Assembly (NCBI GenBank): GCA_904502005.1
Contig: CAJGDC010000004.1
Location: forward strand, 1 to 55,558
Length of the DNA: 55,558 nucleotides
From: an uncultured Alistipes sp.
GTDB taxonomy: Bacteria > Bacteroidota > Bacteroidia > Bacteroidales > Rikenellaceae
Direction: 5' to 3'
Below the pieces are notes generated by a model. That model ran no database searches. It had not been told where the DNA came from and worked only from the letters and a program-made list of their open reading frames with translations. Below, piece by piece: positions 35,206 through 44,084 of this stretch. The position numbers and the translations under genes are program-made. Numbering within the stretch: position 1 is the first letter of the stretch; each line of letters starts with the position of its first letter.

Positions 35206-36477
35206 TTAGTCAATCATATCAAAGCCAGTGTATGGAACAAGCACCTCAGGGATTCGAATACCCTCTGGGGTCTGGTTATTCTCAAGCAGTGCCGCAACGA
35301 TGCGTGGAAGTGCTAGAGAAGAGCCATTGAGTGTGTGTGCCAGCTGTGTCTTCTTCTTATCATCCTTATAGCGGAGCTTGAGGCGGTTTGCTTGGAAAGA
35401 CTCAAAGTTTGATACAGAAGATACCTCAAGCCAACGCTGCTGAGCCTCAGAATATACCTCAAAGTCGTATGTAAGCGCTGAAGTGAAAGACATATCGCCA
35501 CCACAAAGGCGAAGAATACGATATGGCAGGCCGAGTGACTTTACAAGACCCTCTACGTGAGCAACCATGCCATCAAGAGCCTCGTAAGAGTTCTCTGGCA
35601 GGGCAAGCTGTACGATCTCAACCTTGTCAAACTGGTGCAGACGGTTCAGTCCACGAACATCCTTACCATAAGAGCCGGCCTCACGACGGAAACATGGAGT
35701 GTATGCAGTAAGCTTTACAGGGAACTCCTTGTAGTCAAGAATTACATCGCGATAGATGTTTGTCACAGGAACCTCAGCAGTAGGAACAAGGTAGAAGTTG
35801 TCTGCTGTGGCGTGGTACATCTGACCCTCCTTATCTGGCAACTGACCGGTGCCGAAACCTGAAGCCTCATTAACCATTACTGGTGGCTCAATCTCACGGT
35901 AGCCTGCAGCAGTGTTGTAGTCAAGGAAGTAGTTGATCAGCGCGCGCTGAAGTCTTGCACCCTTGCCCTTATATACAGGGAAACCTGCGCCGGTGAGCTT
36001 TACGCCCAGGTCAAAGTCAATAATATCATACTTGCGAGCAAGCTCCCAGTGTGGCAGTGGATTCTCTGGTAGGGTAGAGTAGTTCTCGTCAATCTTTACA
36101 ACAAGGTTATCCTCTGCAGTGCGACCCTCTGGAACAATGTCAGCTGGGAAGTTAGGCAAAAGAACAATCTGCGCATTAAGCTCTGCGCTTACAGCCTCGT
36201 GCTCTGCGCTAAGCTCTACAGAGCGAGCCTTAAGTGCTGCTACCTGAGCCTTGCGCTGCTCAGCCTCCTCCTTGCGACCCTGACCCATAAGGGCGCCAAT
36301 CTCCTTGGCTGCCTTATTCTGCTCTGCCAGACATGCGTCAAGCTCTGCCTGCAGGGCCTTGCGGCGGTCGTCAAGTTCCTCAATTTTTGCAATTATTGGT
36401 GCTGCATCTACACCCTTTTTGGCGAGCTTGGCAATTGCTGCCTCCTTATCGCCACGCAACTGTTGTAATGTAAGCAT
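35206..36477 (-). CDS. serS: Seryl-tRNA synthetase
   Basis: SerRS charges tRNA-Ser. The 423-residue product has the N-terminal coiled-coil arm (about residues 25-105), class II motif 2 in FRREAGSYGKDVRGLNRLHQF, and motif 3 in NGSSLALPRIVAALLENNQ. The frame is open upstream to 36537, but ATG 36477 gives the family length and start (MLTLQQLR) and lies downstream of the -7 box at 36513-36520. Confidence 0.96.
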   Translation of the reverse strand: MLTLQQLRGDKEAAIAKLAKKGVDAAPIIAKIEELDDRRKALQAELDACLAEQNKAAKEIGALMGQGRKEEAEQRKAQVAALKARSVELSAEHEAVSAELNAQIVLLPNFPADIVPEGRTAEDNLVVKIDENYSTLPENPLPHWELARKYDIIDFDLGVKLTGAGFPVYKGKGARLQRALINYFLDYNTAAGYREIEPPVMVNEASGFGTGQLPDKEGQMYHATADNFYLVPTAEVPVTNIYRDVILDYKEFPVKLTAYTPCFRREAGSYGKDVRGLNRLHQFDKVEIVQLALPENSYEALDGMVAHVEGLVKSLGLPYRILRLCGGDMSFTSALTYDFEVYSEAQQRWLEVSSVSNFESFQANRLKLRYKDDKKKTQLAHTLNGSSLALPRIVAALLENNQTPEGIRIPEVLVPYTGFDMID

Positions 36478-36512
36478 ATCGTGTATTTTTTTGAAATTCT
36501 CGTAATATTCTG

Positions 36513-36571
36513 CAAAATTAACAAAAATTTGTGTCATTGTGCCAAATCACGCCAATAAATTAGTAACTTTG
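36513..36571. promoter_or_regulatory. Divergent -7 elements for serS (-) and the U32 gene (+)
   Basis: TAATTTTG on the - strand (36520-36513) precedes serS, and TAACTTTG on the + strand (36564-36571) precedes the U32 gene. The -33 parts are weak in both. The + element lies only seven bases before the chosen ATG, so that transcript may be leaderless or nearly so. Confidence 0.5.
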
Positions 36572-36577
36572 TGCCAA

Positions 36578-38392
36578 ATGAGCGCTGTAGTAAGAAATAT
36601 TGAGTTGTTAGCTCCGGCAAAAGACCTGCAATCGGCTGTAGATGCCGTTGATTGTGGCGCTGATGCTGTCTATATCGGTGCAGCGCAGTTTGGTGCTCGT
36701 CATGCCGCTACAAATTCCGTTGAAGATATAGCCAAAGCTGCTGAATATGCTCATCGCTATGGGGCGAAGGTCTACGCTACGCTCAATACTCTAATTTTTG
36801 ACGATGAACTTGAGGCTGCTAAGGCTCAAGCAGAGGCTCTCGTTGCTGCGGGTGTAGATGCGCTGATTGTGCAGGATATGGCATACTGCCGCATGGGGCT
36901 TAATGTCCCACTACACGCCTCTACGCAGACTGCTTGCTCAACTGTTGAGCAGGTGCGTTTCTTTGAACAGGTGGGTTTTGAGCGTGCAATTCTGGAGCGT
37001 AATCTTTCAGGTAAAGAGATTGAGACAATTTGTAGAGATACAAATGTTGAGATTGAGGCCTTTATTCACGGTGCAATATGTGTCTGCCACAGTGGTAGGT
37101 GTTATCTCTCTCGCTCTATGAGCGAAAGAAGTGGAAATCGCGGCCAGTGTAGCCAGCCGTGCCGATTGCCGTATGATCTTACTGACGGTAATGGCAACAT
37201 ATATATAAAGGGTAAGCATCTGCTTTCTGTCACCGACCTTGATCTCTCGCAGAGAATTGGCGATATGCTTGCGGCGGGAGTAAACTCATTTAAGATTGAA
37301 GGCCGACTCAAGGATAGGGTCTACCTAAGAAATGTGGTGAGCCACTATCGCCGACTGCTTGATGAGCAGATTGCCTTGCATCCTAACTGCCGACGTGCCT
37401 CTGTGGGCGTTTCACAGGTGGAGTTTACTCCAAATACAGCTAAGAGTTTTACTCGTGGAGGTGGAATTTACCTCTTTGACGGTAAACGAGCAGGTGTAGC
37501 ATCTTTTGATACCCCTAAGGCTCTGGGTGAGCGTATCGGTAGTGTGACAAGGGTTGCGAGAAATCGCTTTATGGTAGATGGTAACCTCCAAATTTCTACA
37601 GGTGATGGCATCTGTTTTATCTCTAATGGCGAGGCGGTGGGTACCAATATCAACGCGGTTGATGGTGGTTGGATTACCCCAAATCGTATTGAAGGCATTA
37701 GGGTAGGTACGGAGATATATAGAAATTTTGATAGGCTTTTCACTGCATCCGTTGAGCGTAGCCGTATCCGTAGGGCTATTGAGGCGAGTGTTAGGGTGGA
37801 GTTTACAGATAAGACAATTACTGTTACGGCTGAGGACTGCACGGGCGTAAGCGTGAGCATGACTATTGATTACGCAACTGAAGTGGCAAAAAATACTGAG
37901 AAGATGACCTCTGTCATCCGCGAGCAGATGTCAAAGAGTGGTGATACTATTTTTGATATTACTCGTGTAGATATTTCGTCGGTTAGGTTTGTGCCTGCAT
38001 CTGTTATGGCATCATTGCGTAGGGAACTGCTTACCACTTTAGAGCGCAAGAGGGTGGCGGCGCATAGCCCAGGCAAGGCTTTCGTGGAGGAGCTGTCGGC
38101 TCTCTATCCACGTACAGAGCTAACTGAGCAGGATAATGTTACAAACGCTTTGGCACGCCAGTTCTACACAGACCATGGAGTAAAGAGTATCCAAACGGGA
38201 CTTGACCTGCGACAGACAACTGTCGGCAGTCGAGTTATGGTTACCGACTACTGTATTCGCCGCGAGATAGGGCAGTGTCTGCTTAAAAATCCGACAATCC
38301 GTGGCGAACTGTTCCTGGAGCGCGGACGAAAGAGATATAAACTTGCATTTGACTGCAAAAAGTGTCAAATGTCACTTATTGATACACTATGA
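36578..38392 (+). CDS. U32 family protein (RlhA/TrhP-like RNA hydroxylation factor)
   Basis: The 604-residue protein belongs to peptidase family U32, whose studied bacterial members (RlhA, TrhP, UbiU/V) are iron-sulfur proteins for hydroxylation of RNA or ubiquinone rather than peptidases. The barrel starts IELLAPAKDLQSAVDAVDCGADAVYIGA. The cluster cysteines appear in CVCHSGRCYLS and RGQCSQPCRLPYD, with a further Cys pair in FDCKKCQM at the C terminus. The long C-terminal part (DUF3656-like) favours RlhA, which makes 5-hydroxycytidine in 23S rRNA. ATG 36578 was chosen because the upstream frame lies before the promoter. ATGA overlap joins it to a methyltransferase gene. Confidence 0.82.
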   Translation: MSAVVRNIELLAPAKDLQSAVDAVDCGADAVYIGAAQFGARHAATNSVEDIAKAAEYAHRYGAKVYATLNTLIFDDELEAAKAQAEALVAAGVDALIVQDMAYCRMGLNVPLHASTQTACSTVEQVRFFEQVGFERAILERNLSGKEIETICRDTNVEIEAFIHGAICVCHSGRCYLSRSMSERSGNRGQCSQPCRLPYDLTDGNGNIYIKGKHLLSVTDLDLSQRIGDMLAAGVNSFKIEGRLKDRVYLRNVVSHYRRLLDEQIALHPNCRRASVGVSQVEFTPNTAKSFTRGGGIYLFDGKRAGVASFDTPKALGERIGSVTRVARNRFMVDGNLQISTGDGICFISNGEAVGTNINAVDGGWITPNRIEGIRVGTEIYRNFDRLFTASVERSRIRRAIEASVRVEFTDKTITVTAEDCTGVSVSMTIDYATEVAKNTEKMTSVIREQMSKSGDTIFDITRVDISSVRFVPASVMASLRRELLTTLERKRVAAHSPGKAFVEELSALYPRTELTEQDNVTNALARQFYTDHGVKSIQTGLDLRQTTVGSRVMVTDYCIRREIGQCLLKNPTIRGELFLERGRKRYKLAFDCKKCQMSLIDTL

Positions 38393-39255
38393 ATATAAAG
38401 ACTATCTTTTCTGACTATAGCCTTATAGATACGGGAGAGGGCGAGAAACTTGAACGCTTTGGCGCCTTTACTCTTCGCCGACCAGAGCCGCAGGCAATCT
38501 GGCGCAAAACACTTACTGAACAGCAGTGGGCCGCCGCTGCCGATGCATCCTTTCTGCGTGATGCAAAGAGCGAGGAGCGTGGCGAGTGGAAACTGAAACC
38601 TAAAATGCCGTCGCGCTGGAGTGTTAAGTATGACTATAAGGATATGCACCTAAGCATGCGACTGGGACTCACCTCTTTTAAGCATGTGGGAATCTTCCCC
38701 GAGCAGGCGGCAAACTGGAACTTTATTTACGACTGCTGCACCGAGATTGAGAGCCCAAAGGTGCTCAACCTCTTTGCCTATACCGGTGGCGCTACACTGG
38801 CTGCAAGGGCAGCCGGCGCGGACGTTACACACGTGGACTCCGTCAAGCAGGTGGTCACTTGGTCGCGCGAGAATATGGAGGCAAGCGGACTGCAGGGGGT
38901 AAGATGGATTGTTGAGGATGCGCTGAAGTTCGTGCAGCGAGAGGTGCGTCGTGGAAATAAATATCACGGCATTATCCTCGACCCTCCAGCCTATGGCCGC
39001 GGCGCTAATGGCGAAAAGTGGGTGCTCGAGCAGAATATCACCCAAATGCTTGAGTGCTGCGCCGAACTGCTTGAGAATAAAAACGCCTTCCTGGTGCTCA
39101 ACCTCTACTCTATGGGCCTCTCGTCTACCCTCGCCCGCACGGCTGTTAGACAGTGCTTCGGCGTGCCCAAGTTTGAACAGTGCGGCGAACTCTACTTCGA
39201 GGATAACGCCGGCAAAGAACTCCCCCTCGGCACTTACTACCGCTTCCGTCGCTAA
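38389..39255 (+). CDS. Class I SAM-dependent RNA methyltransferase (RlmI-like catalytic domain)
   Basis: The 288-residue product has a Rossmann methyltransferase domain: motif I VLNLFAYTGGATLAAR, then VDSVKQVVTWSRENMEASG, and the motif IV loop LDPPAYGRG, as in the RlmI/RlmK family of 23S rRNA m5C or m2G methyltransferases. It lacks the N-terminal PUA domain of E. coli RlmI, so its target may differ. It is translationally coupled (ATGA) to the U32 gene, which suggests two RNA modifications made together. Confidence 0.85.
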   Translation: MNIKTIFSDYSLIDTGEGEKLERFGAFTLRRPEPQAIWRKTLTEQQWAAAADASFLRDAKSEERGEWKLKPKMPSRWSVKYDYKDMHLSMRLGLTSFKHVGIFPEQAANWNFIYDCCTEIESPKVLNLFAYTGGATLAARAAGADVTHVDSVKQVVTWSRENMEASGLQGVRWIVEDALKFVQREVRRGNKYHGIILDPPAYGRGANGEKWVLEQNITQMLECCAELLENKNAFLVLNLYSMGLSSTLARTAVRQCFGVPKFEQCGELYFEDNAGKELPLGTYYRFRR

Positions 39256-39273
39256 ATCACTCCTATATAAATT

Positions 39274-39306
39274 AAGAGGTCGCTCAACCGAGCGACCTCT
39301 TGTTTT
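39274..39306. terminator. Bidirectional terminator between convergent genes
   Basis: AAGAGGTCGCTC and GAGCGACCTCTT form a perfect 12-pair stem with a four-base loop, followed by TGTTTT on the + strand. Confidence 0.85.
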
Positions 39307-39310
39307 ACGC

Positions 39311-39342
39311 GGCAGACTACTAAGACCATCTGCAGGGGTCTT
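39311..39342 (-). repeat. 32-nt post-stop element, copy 2
   Basis: It ends three bases from the 39346 stop codon and matches copy 1 (19448-19479) at 25 of 32 positions, with GCAGA...AAGACC...TCTGC...GGTCTT interleaved. It lies between stop codon and terminator, as in copy 1. Confidence 0.6.
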
Positions 39343-39345
39343 GAA

Positions 39346-42300
39346 CTATTGAGCCAACTGTGGAACAGTAGTCTCTACGCCATTGATTTTAACAGTCGCG
39401 TTTACACCGTCTGCACTATCCCAACCAGAGATAAATACCATCTCGCCATATGCAGGAGCTACGCAATCGTTTACAAAATCAATAGTTACACCCTGAGGGA
39501 ATGCGCTTGAGTTAATCTCAACAGCACCCTTTGAAGCGGTAGCTGAAGTAACAAACTCGCAATTATCGTAAAGAACCTTTGCGCTTCCATTTCCATTGTC
39601 GACATAGACATTTACGCAACGATCTGAGTAGTTAAACTTACAGTTCTTAAAGCTAACATCATTTGCACCATATGTCCACATACAATGCTCATTGTTCATA
39701 GCATCAAACTCGCAGCCGATAAACTCATGCTTGCCTAAAAGTGTAAAATAAGTCTGCTCAAATTTGCAATTTGTATATGTACCCTCCATTCGAGCAAAGC
39801 CCTTATAGATGCCACCTGTGGTTGCAATAGTAAGGTCCTCAAATGAAACCCTGCAAGAGTCGAATGTAGTAAGAGCTACGTCATTGTTCTGGTTTACAAA
39901 AATCTTTGCACCATCCTCAACGCCCTTGAATGAGAGAGTCTTGCCATTAAAACCGAAAGTAGAAGCATCGTATGTGCCAGCAGTCAAACCGATAGCATTT
40001 GCGCCTGCTTTAACGGCTTCCTTAATACCGTTAACATCGCTGACAATAATACCATAAACCTCCTTACCATCAATCCACTTCTTAAAGTTGTTTGTCAGAG
40101 CCTTTGTGTTGTTGTTGAGCTCATTCAGAAGACCATAGTTGATATTCTTAAAGCCATTTGCAGTACTGTTGTTAATCTTTACTACACCAGTAATGCCATA
40201 CTCTGTGTGCATCTGTACAGCAGCCTTGTCAGTTTCTTCTGTAGAATAGAAAGTACAATTGTTAACGATAAGATCATATTTAGGTGAACCCTCATTGTAC
40301 ATAACAATTGCTTTACCTACTGTATTGAAAACGCAATCGCTTACTGTTAGCTTAGATTCATTAGGACCATAGTAGAAAATCGCATAGCCATCAAAGCCAC
40401 TTGAAGTTGTAACGTTGAAAGTACAACCCTGAATGTTAGCTGCGTAGCAGTTAAGACGAATACGACCGTCTGAAATACAGTCAATCATATTGAACTGCTT
40501 GTAGTAGTGAATGAATGCAAAGGTCTCCTCAGCGTAGTAAAGCCCAGTAGGAACTGTTGTAGTTAAGTTCTTAAGAGTAAGTGTCTTGTTGTCAGCGCGA
40601 AGCTGTGCAGGAATCTTTACAATAACATTTTCCTTGCTCTCACCAACGATAGTTACACCGTCAGCAATCTCCCAAGTGAGAAGGTCGTCGTATGTACCAT
40701 TTGGAAGAGTTACAATTGCATTCTCGATCTTGAGCTGCTCTGCAATGCTCAAACCAATATCTCCAATTACAAACTCAGCCTCACCAGTATTGTTCTCAAC
40801 AACAGCTGCGCCATCCTTCTCACCATAGTATGAACCAAGGTCATACTGAGCTGCAGCAGTGTAGTTCTTGTAGTTGTGAGTGTTATCAACAACAAGCTTT
40901 ACACCCTCAACAGTATTACCAGAGATAGTACCTCTTGCATAACCGATAATACCACCAAGGTCGCGGTAACCAGTGATAGTTACATTCTTAGCAACACAAC
41001 CGCTAAGCTCCTCAAAATCAGAGTTTGCATAACCAACAATAGAACCACCCTTGTCACCATTATCCCAGCTTCCAGTAAGATTGTCGCATGAAAGGATAAT
41101 CTGAGAATCCTCAACGGTACAATTCTTAACAACACCATCAGCATAACCAACAATACCAGCAGCGTAACGGTTACCCTTTACAACAGCATTCTTAACAGTG
41201 ACATTCTCGATAGTTGCGCCATAAGCAGTAGATCCTGCTACAACAGCGATACCATTAACGGTAGAAGCACCTGTAGAGATATGGTCAACAGATGCACCAT
41301 CAATAATAAGATTCTTAACTACAGCACCACCACGAATCGCACCAAATAGACCAGCACCAGTATAGCCAGCCTCAGTAACAACATTGAGGTTATAGATTGT
41401 GTAACACTCTCCACCGCGAGTAGGCTTAGCGCCATCTAATACGCCCTGGAATGATACATTGTTATTATCAGCATTTAGACCGATTGGTGTCCAAGCAATG
41501 TCGTTAAGATCAATATCGTTAGTTAGTTTAATAGTCTGACCTACAAGGTTGTTACCAGCCTTCACCTGCTCAGCAATCCAGGCGAGCTGATTTGCGTTAG
41601 AGATAGAGTAAACATTGTTTGCATCTGGAGTAACAGCCTCAGTTGTGCCATCCCATGGCTTAACTACAACCTCCTCAGCTGGCACGTCAAATACAGGATT
41701 AATCTCAACATTGAACTCAGTTGGCTTAGTAAGGAGAGCACCGAGGATGTTAGTGCGGTAGTTGCGCTTAAGAGGTACGCTGAAGTACTTAGTGCCTGAG
41801 AATGCAGACTCGCCACCGTTCTTGTTTGCCTTGAATGTAAACTCAACATCTGATACCATCTTTGCATTTACAGCATCCTGAGGAACAAGGATGTAGTTCA
41901 TTGAAAGAAGAGTGTAGCCATTGAAATCGGTCTTAGGCATATCTTTCTCAGTGAACTTAATATTCTGCTTGCCATCAACCACGCCAGTAGCAATGTTAAG
42001 AGTGGTGTATGCCTCTAACTCTACAGTACTTGTAGTAAGGTCCACCTGGCTGTCTTCTACAGCATCCATATCAGACTGACTTACAGCAGCATTGAGCTGA
42101 GCAAATGGACGAGTAAGGACGATGTTAGTATCCTCACTTGTAGCAGTTGCAGGGTCAAAAGTAGCAACGAACTTGTAGAAAGCATCACGCTTCTCGTCGT
42201 TTGCATTAACATAGTCTACAGTAACGACTTTTGTTGTTTCGTTATATACGTAACGCTTGTCATAGTCAGCCCAGAATACGATGTTGTAGGTCATACCCTT

Positions 42301-42576
42301 GAGCAGAACCAAGTTTACAGTTGTAGGAACACCTACTGCAATGTCCTGCTCGCCAGAGAGGTCTGATAAGAGGGTGTTACCATCGTAAACATAGTAACGA
42401 AGTTTGTTTACTTGCTCGCCTGTGCCATACTCAGCACGAGTACCAAGCTCTGGGAGATTTGCAGTGAAGGTAACTTCAACCTCACCGCCGCCGATAGAAG
42501 AACTGATGTCTTCCTTTGCGCACGATGCTGTGAACAGAACGGCCACAGCCATCAGAAAACGAAAAATGTTTTTCAT
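39346..42576 (-). CDS. Large fimbrillin-like surface lipoprotein with beta-helix region, paralogue of 19489
   Basis: The 1076-residue precursor has a lipobox LFTASC (Cys19). Its mature start CAKEDISSSIGGGEVEVTF is identical to that of the 19489 product. Residues 25-315 are the fimbrillin-like part (RPFAQLNAAVSQ, LKRNYRTNILGALL). Residues 330-620 hold GLUG-like units (SNANQLAWIAEQVKAG, GLFGAIRGGAVVKNLIID, YAAGIVGYADGVVKNC). Residues 620-1060 are beta-helix repeats with IEGCEF/VNNCTF-type rungs. It is probably surface exposed and adhesive. It shares the leader layout, upstream ORF and post-stop element with the 19489 gene, so both probably come from one duplicated unit. Confidence 0.85.
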   Translation of the reverse strand: MKNIFRFLMAVAVLFTASCAKEDISSSIGGGEVEVTFTANLPELGTRAEYGTGEQVNKLRYYVYDGNTLLSDLSGEQDIAVGVPTTVNLVLLKGMTYNIVFWADYDKRYVYNETTKVVTVDYVNANDEKRDAFYKFVATFDPATATSEDTNIVLTRPFAQLNAAVSQSDMDAVEDSQVDLTTSTVELEAYTTLNIATGVVDGKQNIKFTEKDMPKTDFNGYTLLSMNYILVPQDAVNAKMVSDVEFTFKANKNGGESAFSGTKYFSVPLKRNYRTNILGALLTKPTEFNVEINPVFDVPAEEVVVKPWDGTTEAVTPDANNVYSISNANQLAWIAEQVKAGNNLVGQTIKLTNDIDLNDIAWTPIGLNADNNNVSFQGVLDGAKPTRGGECYTIYNLNVVTEAGYTGAGLFGAIRGGAVVKNLIIDGASVDHISTGASTVNGIAVVAGSTAYGATIENVTVKNAVVKGNRYAAGIVGYADGVVKNCTVEDSQIILSCDNLTGSWDNGDKGGSIVGYANSDFEELSGCVAKNVTITGYRDLGGIIGYARGTISGNTVEGVKLVVDNTHNYKNYTAAAQYDLGSYYGEKDGAAVVENNTGEAEFVIGDIGLSIAEQLKIENAIVTLPNGTYDDLLTWEIADGVTIVGESKENVIVKIPAQLRADNKTLTLKNLTTTVPTGLYYAEETFAFIHYYKQFNMIDCISDGRIRLNCYAANIQGCTFNVTTSSGFDGYAIFYYGPNESKLTVSDCVFNTVGKAIVMYNEGSPKYDLIVNNCTFYSTEETDKAAVQMHTEYGITGVVKINNSTANGFKNINYGLLNELNNNTKALTNNFKKWIDGKEVYGIIVSDVNGIKEAVKAGANAIGLTAGTYDASTFGFNGKTLSFKGVEDGAKIFVNQNNDVALTTFDSCRVSFEDLTIATTGGIYKGFARMEGTYTNCKFEQTYFTLLGKHEFIGCEFDAMNNEHCMWTYGANDVSFKNCKFNYSDRCVNVYVDNGNGSAKVLYDNCEFVTSATASKGAVEINSSAFPQGVTIDFVNDCVAPAYGEMVFISGWDSADGVNATVKINGVETTVPQLAQ

Positions 42577-42651
42577 AGTGCTTTGTTAAAAAATTAATGG
42601 ATTAATAAAAAATGTTAATGGGATATTACAAGTTCAAAAGGCGCGCCAAAG

Positions 42652-42753
42652 TTAGCCGCCAAGAAGATGTCGGACGGATATATGCGCACAAAAGCCCCCT
42701 TCCGGCATGTGCGGAAAGGTAATACATAATGGGGATGTATTTAGTATGCGCAT
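42652..42753 (-). CDS. Upstream ORF in the leader of the 39346 gene
   Basis: A 33-codon ORF begins about 15 bases after the predicted start site. It reads MRILNTSPLCITFPHMPE and continues with GG. Around it the leader resembles that of the 19489 gene (TCCGCA, then G-run, then TTTT and GTG). It ends in TAA about 75 bases before the main start codon, unlike the longer ORF of the 19489 leader. Translation is unproved. Confidence 0.4.
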   Translation of the reverse strand: MRILNTSPLCITFPHMPEGGFCAHISVRHLLGG

Positions 42754-42758
42754 AAAAG
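42680..42758 (-). repeat. Direct repeat and hairpins in the 39346 leader
   Basis: TATGCGCACAAAAG (42681-42694) recurs as TATGCGCATAAAAG (42745-42758). Between the copies are hairpin-capable CCGGCATGTGCGG and AATACATAATGGGGATGTATT-like inverted pairs. The 42577-42890 gap thus holds a structured leader, the promoter, and the terminator of the PHP gene. Confidence 0.5.
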
Positions 42759-42774
42759 TTAATGGTTTCAACAA

Positions 42775-42805
42775 CAAAAGTAGTAAAAAATTGTCAATTG
42801 TCAAA
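42775..42805 (-). promoter_or_regulatory. Promoter of the 39346 lipoprotein gene
   Basis: TTTG (42805-42802) and TACTTTTG (42782-42775) on the - strand, 19 bases apart. The predicted leader is about 190 bases, close to that of the 19489 gene, and the -7 box is the same. Confidence 0.7.
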
Positions 42806-42836
42806 TTTTTCAATCTCATTTTTGGCAATAGTGCGC

Positions 42837-42873
42837 AAAAAAAAGAACGCCCAGATATTTAGGCGTTCTTTTT
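42837..42873 (-). terminator. Terminator of the nuclease/PHP operon
   Basis: AAGAACGCC and GGCGTTCTT form a nine-pair stem around a ten-base loop, with A and T runs on the flanks. Confidence 0.8.
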
Positions 42874-42890
42874 ATAAGGCTTGACAGTTA

Positions 42891-44066
42891 TTATTTCACA
42901 TCAAGAGTTACAGCAGGGTGTACGTTGTCACCGCAGAGCAGGTTGGTAAGGGTGAGCTTCAGATTTTTACCCTTAGCAACGTTGAGCTGGATGCTCTGGA
43001 ATGGCTTCAAGTCTACTGGAAGCGCATTCTTTGATGTCTTATACTGGTAAGTGAAAGAGCACATGTTTGTAAGGCGAACGGTGCGAGTACCCTTCTTGTC
43101 AGTACCTACAACCTCATACCTAATACTTGCGAGGAAGAGATCCTTCAGCAGCTGCTCGTTACCGCAGATATATCCACCTGCGTAAGCGAGTGTGCGCTTT
43201 GCCTCAAGAGCCTCACGGATACCCTCCAGGGTGCACTCTTTAGCGAATACGAGGGTCATATTACGATTCTGACCCTTCAGGCGGTAATACTCGGCTGTAG
43301 TTGTGTGGATGTCGGTATTAGAAGCCACGAAGAGGTTCTCCTCGCGTGCACGGTCGGTAATTGGCAAGTAGAGTGAGCCACCATTAGCAACCTCAATACC
43401 ATCGATAAGACCCTCGGCGTAAGCCTTCTTCTCAAAATCTGTCTTTGCGCAAGATGTACGACGCCAACCTGGGTGGTTATGCTGGATAAGAGCACCCTGC
43501 TTGCGTGCATTTTTGAGGCTTACGAGTGGATCCGGATCGTAGAGAGTGTTGTTATCCTTTGTAAAGAGGGCATTGAAGTGTCCAATTTTTACAGGCTCAC
43601 GAGTAATCTCTGCGCCTGGAATAACGAGGATACCATACTTCTTACTCTCCTTAACAGCCTCCTGAACTGGGTAGTTAAGGTCTGCCTTGATGCCTGACTC
43701 TGTCGCATCCTTACGGATAAGGTCGGTATTCTCTGCCTTCAGAGCTTTACCACCAGTATAACCCTTGAGGAACTTGAGCATCTTAGGCTCGATGCGGCGA
43801 TACTCAACGTGCTCGGTGATTGCGATAGCGTCAAGACCGTCGTAGTAAGCCTCACGAACACGATATGCTGGTGTAGTTTCAGCGTCCGAGTAGATAGAGT
43901 GAATGTGGAGGTCTACCTTGTAGATGTTGTAGCCATTAACAGCCGGCAAAACAAATTCTACTCGCTGTGGTGGCTGAGCAACCGGAGTGCGCAAAGTCTC
44001 AGGGTTGTACTGAGCTGCTGCGCTAAGTGGCAGAAGTGCCAAAAAAGCAATAAAAATTCTCTTCAT
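42891..44066 (-). CDS. Secreted PHP-domain phosphodiesterase (Sb-PDE-like)
   Basis: The 391-residue protein has a signal peptide ending AAAQ. The PHP metal-site motifs are complete: VDLHIHSIYSDAE (residues 51-63), AITEHVEYR, VIPGAEITRE, IGHFNAL, IQHNHPGW and ASNTDIHTTTAEY. These residues normally hold three metals for phosphoester hydrolysis. Proteins of this type in Bacteroidota are named Sb-PDE family phosphodiesterases; the natural substrate is not established. A beta-sandwich-like tail (residues 300-391) follows. It is the last gene of the operon headed by five S1/P1 nucleases, 18 bases after the last one, and may act on their oligonucleotide or nucleotide products. Confidence 0.85.
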   Translation of the reverse strand: MKRIFIAFLALLPLSAAAQYNPETLRTPVAQPPQRVEFVLPAVNGYNIYKVDLHIHSIYSDAETTPAYRVREAYYDGLDAIAITEHVEYRRIEPKMLKFLKGYTGGKALKAENTDLIRKDATESGIKADLNYPVQEAVKESKKYGILVIPGAEITREPVKIGHFNALFTKDNNTLYDPDPLVSLKNARKQGALIQHNHPGWRRTSCAKTDFEKKAYAEGLIDGIEVANGGSLYLPITDRAREENLFVASNTDIHTTTAEYYRLKGQNRNMTLVFAKECTLEGIREALEAKRTLAYAGGYICGNEQLLKDLFLASIRYEVVGTDKKGTRTVRLTNMCSFTYQYKTSKNALPVDLKPFQSIQLNVAKGKNLKLTLTNLLCGDNVHPAVTLDVK

Positions 44067-44084
44067 GTTTGTAAAATTTTAAGG

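Noticed and set aside
36478..36537. 20-residue N-terminal extension of seryl-tRNA synthetase
   Set aside because: It crosses the predicted -7 box. ATG 36477 gives the usual length and N terminus.
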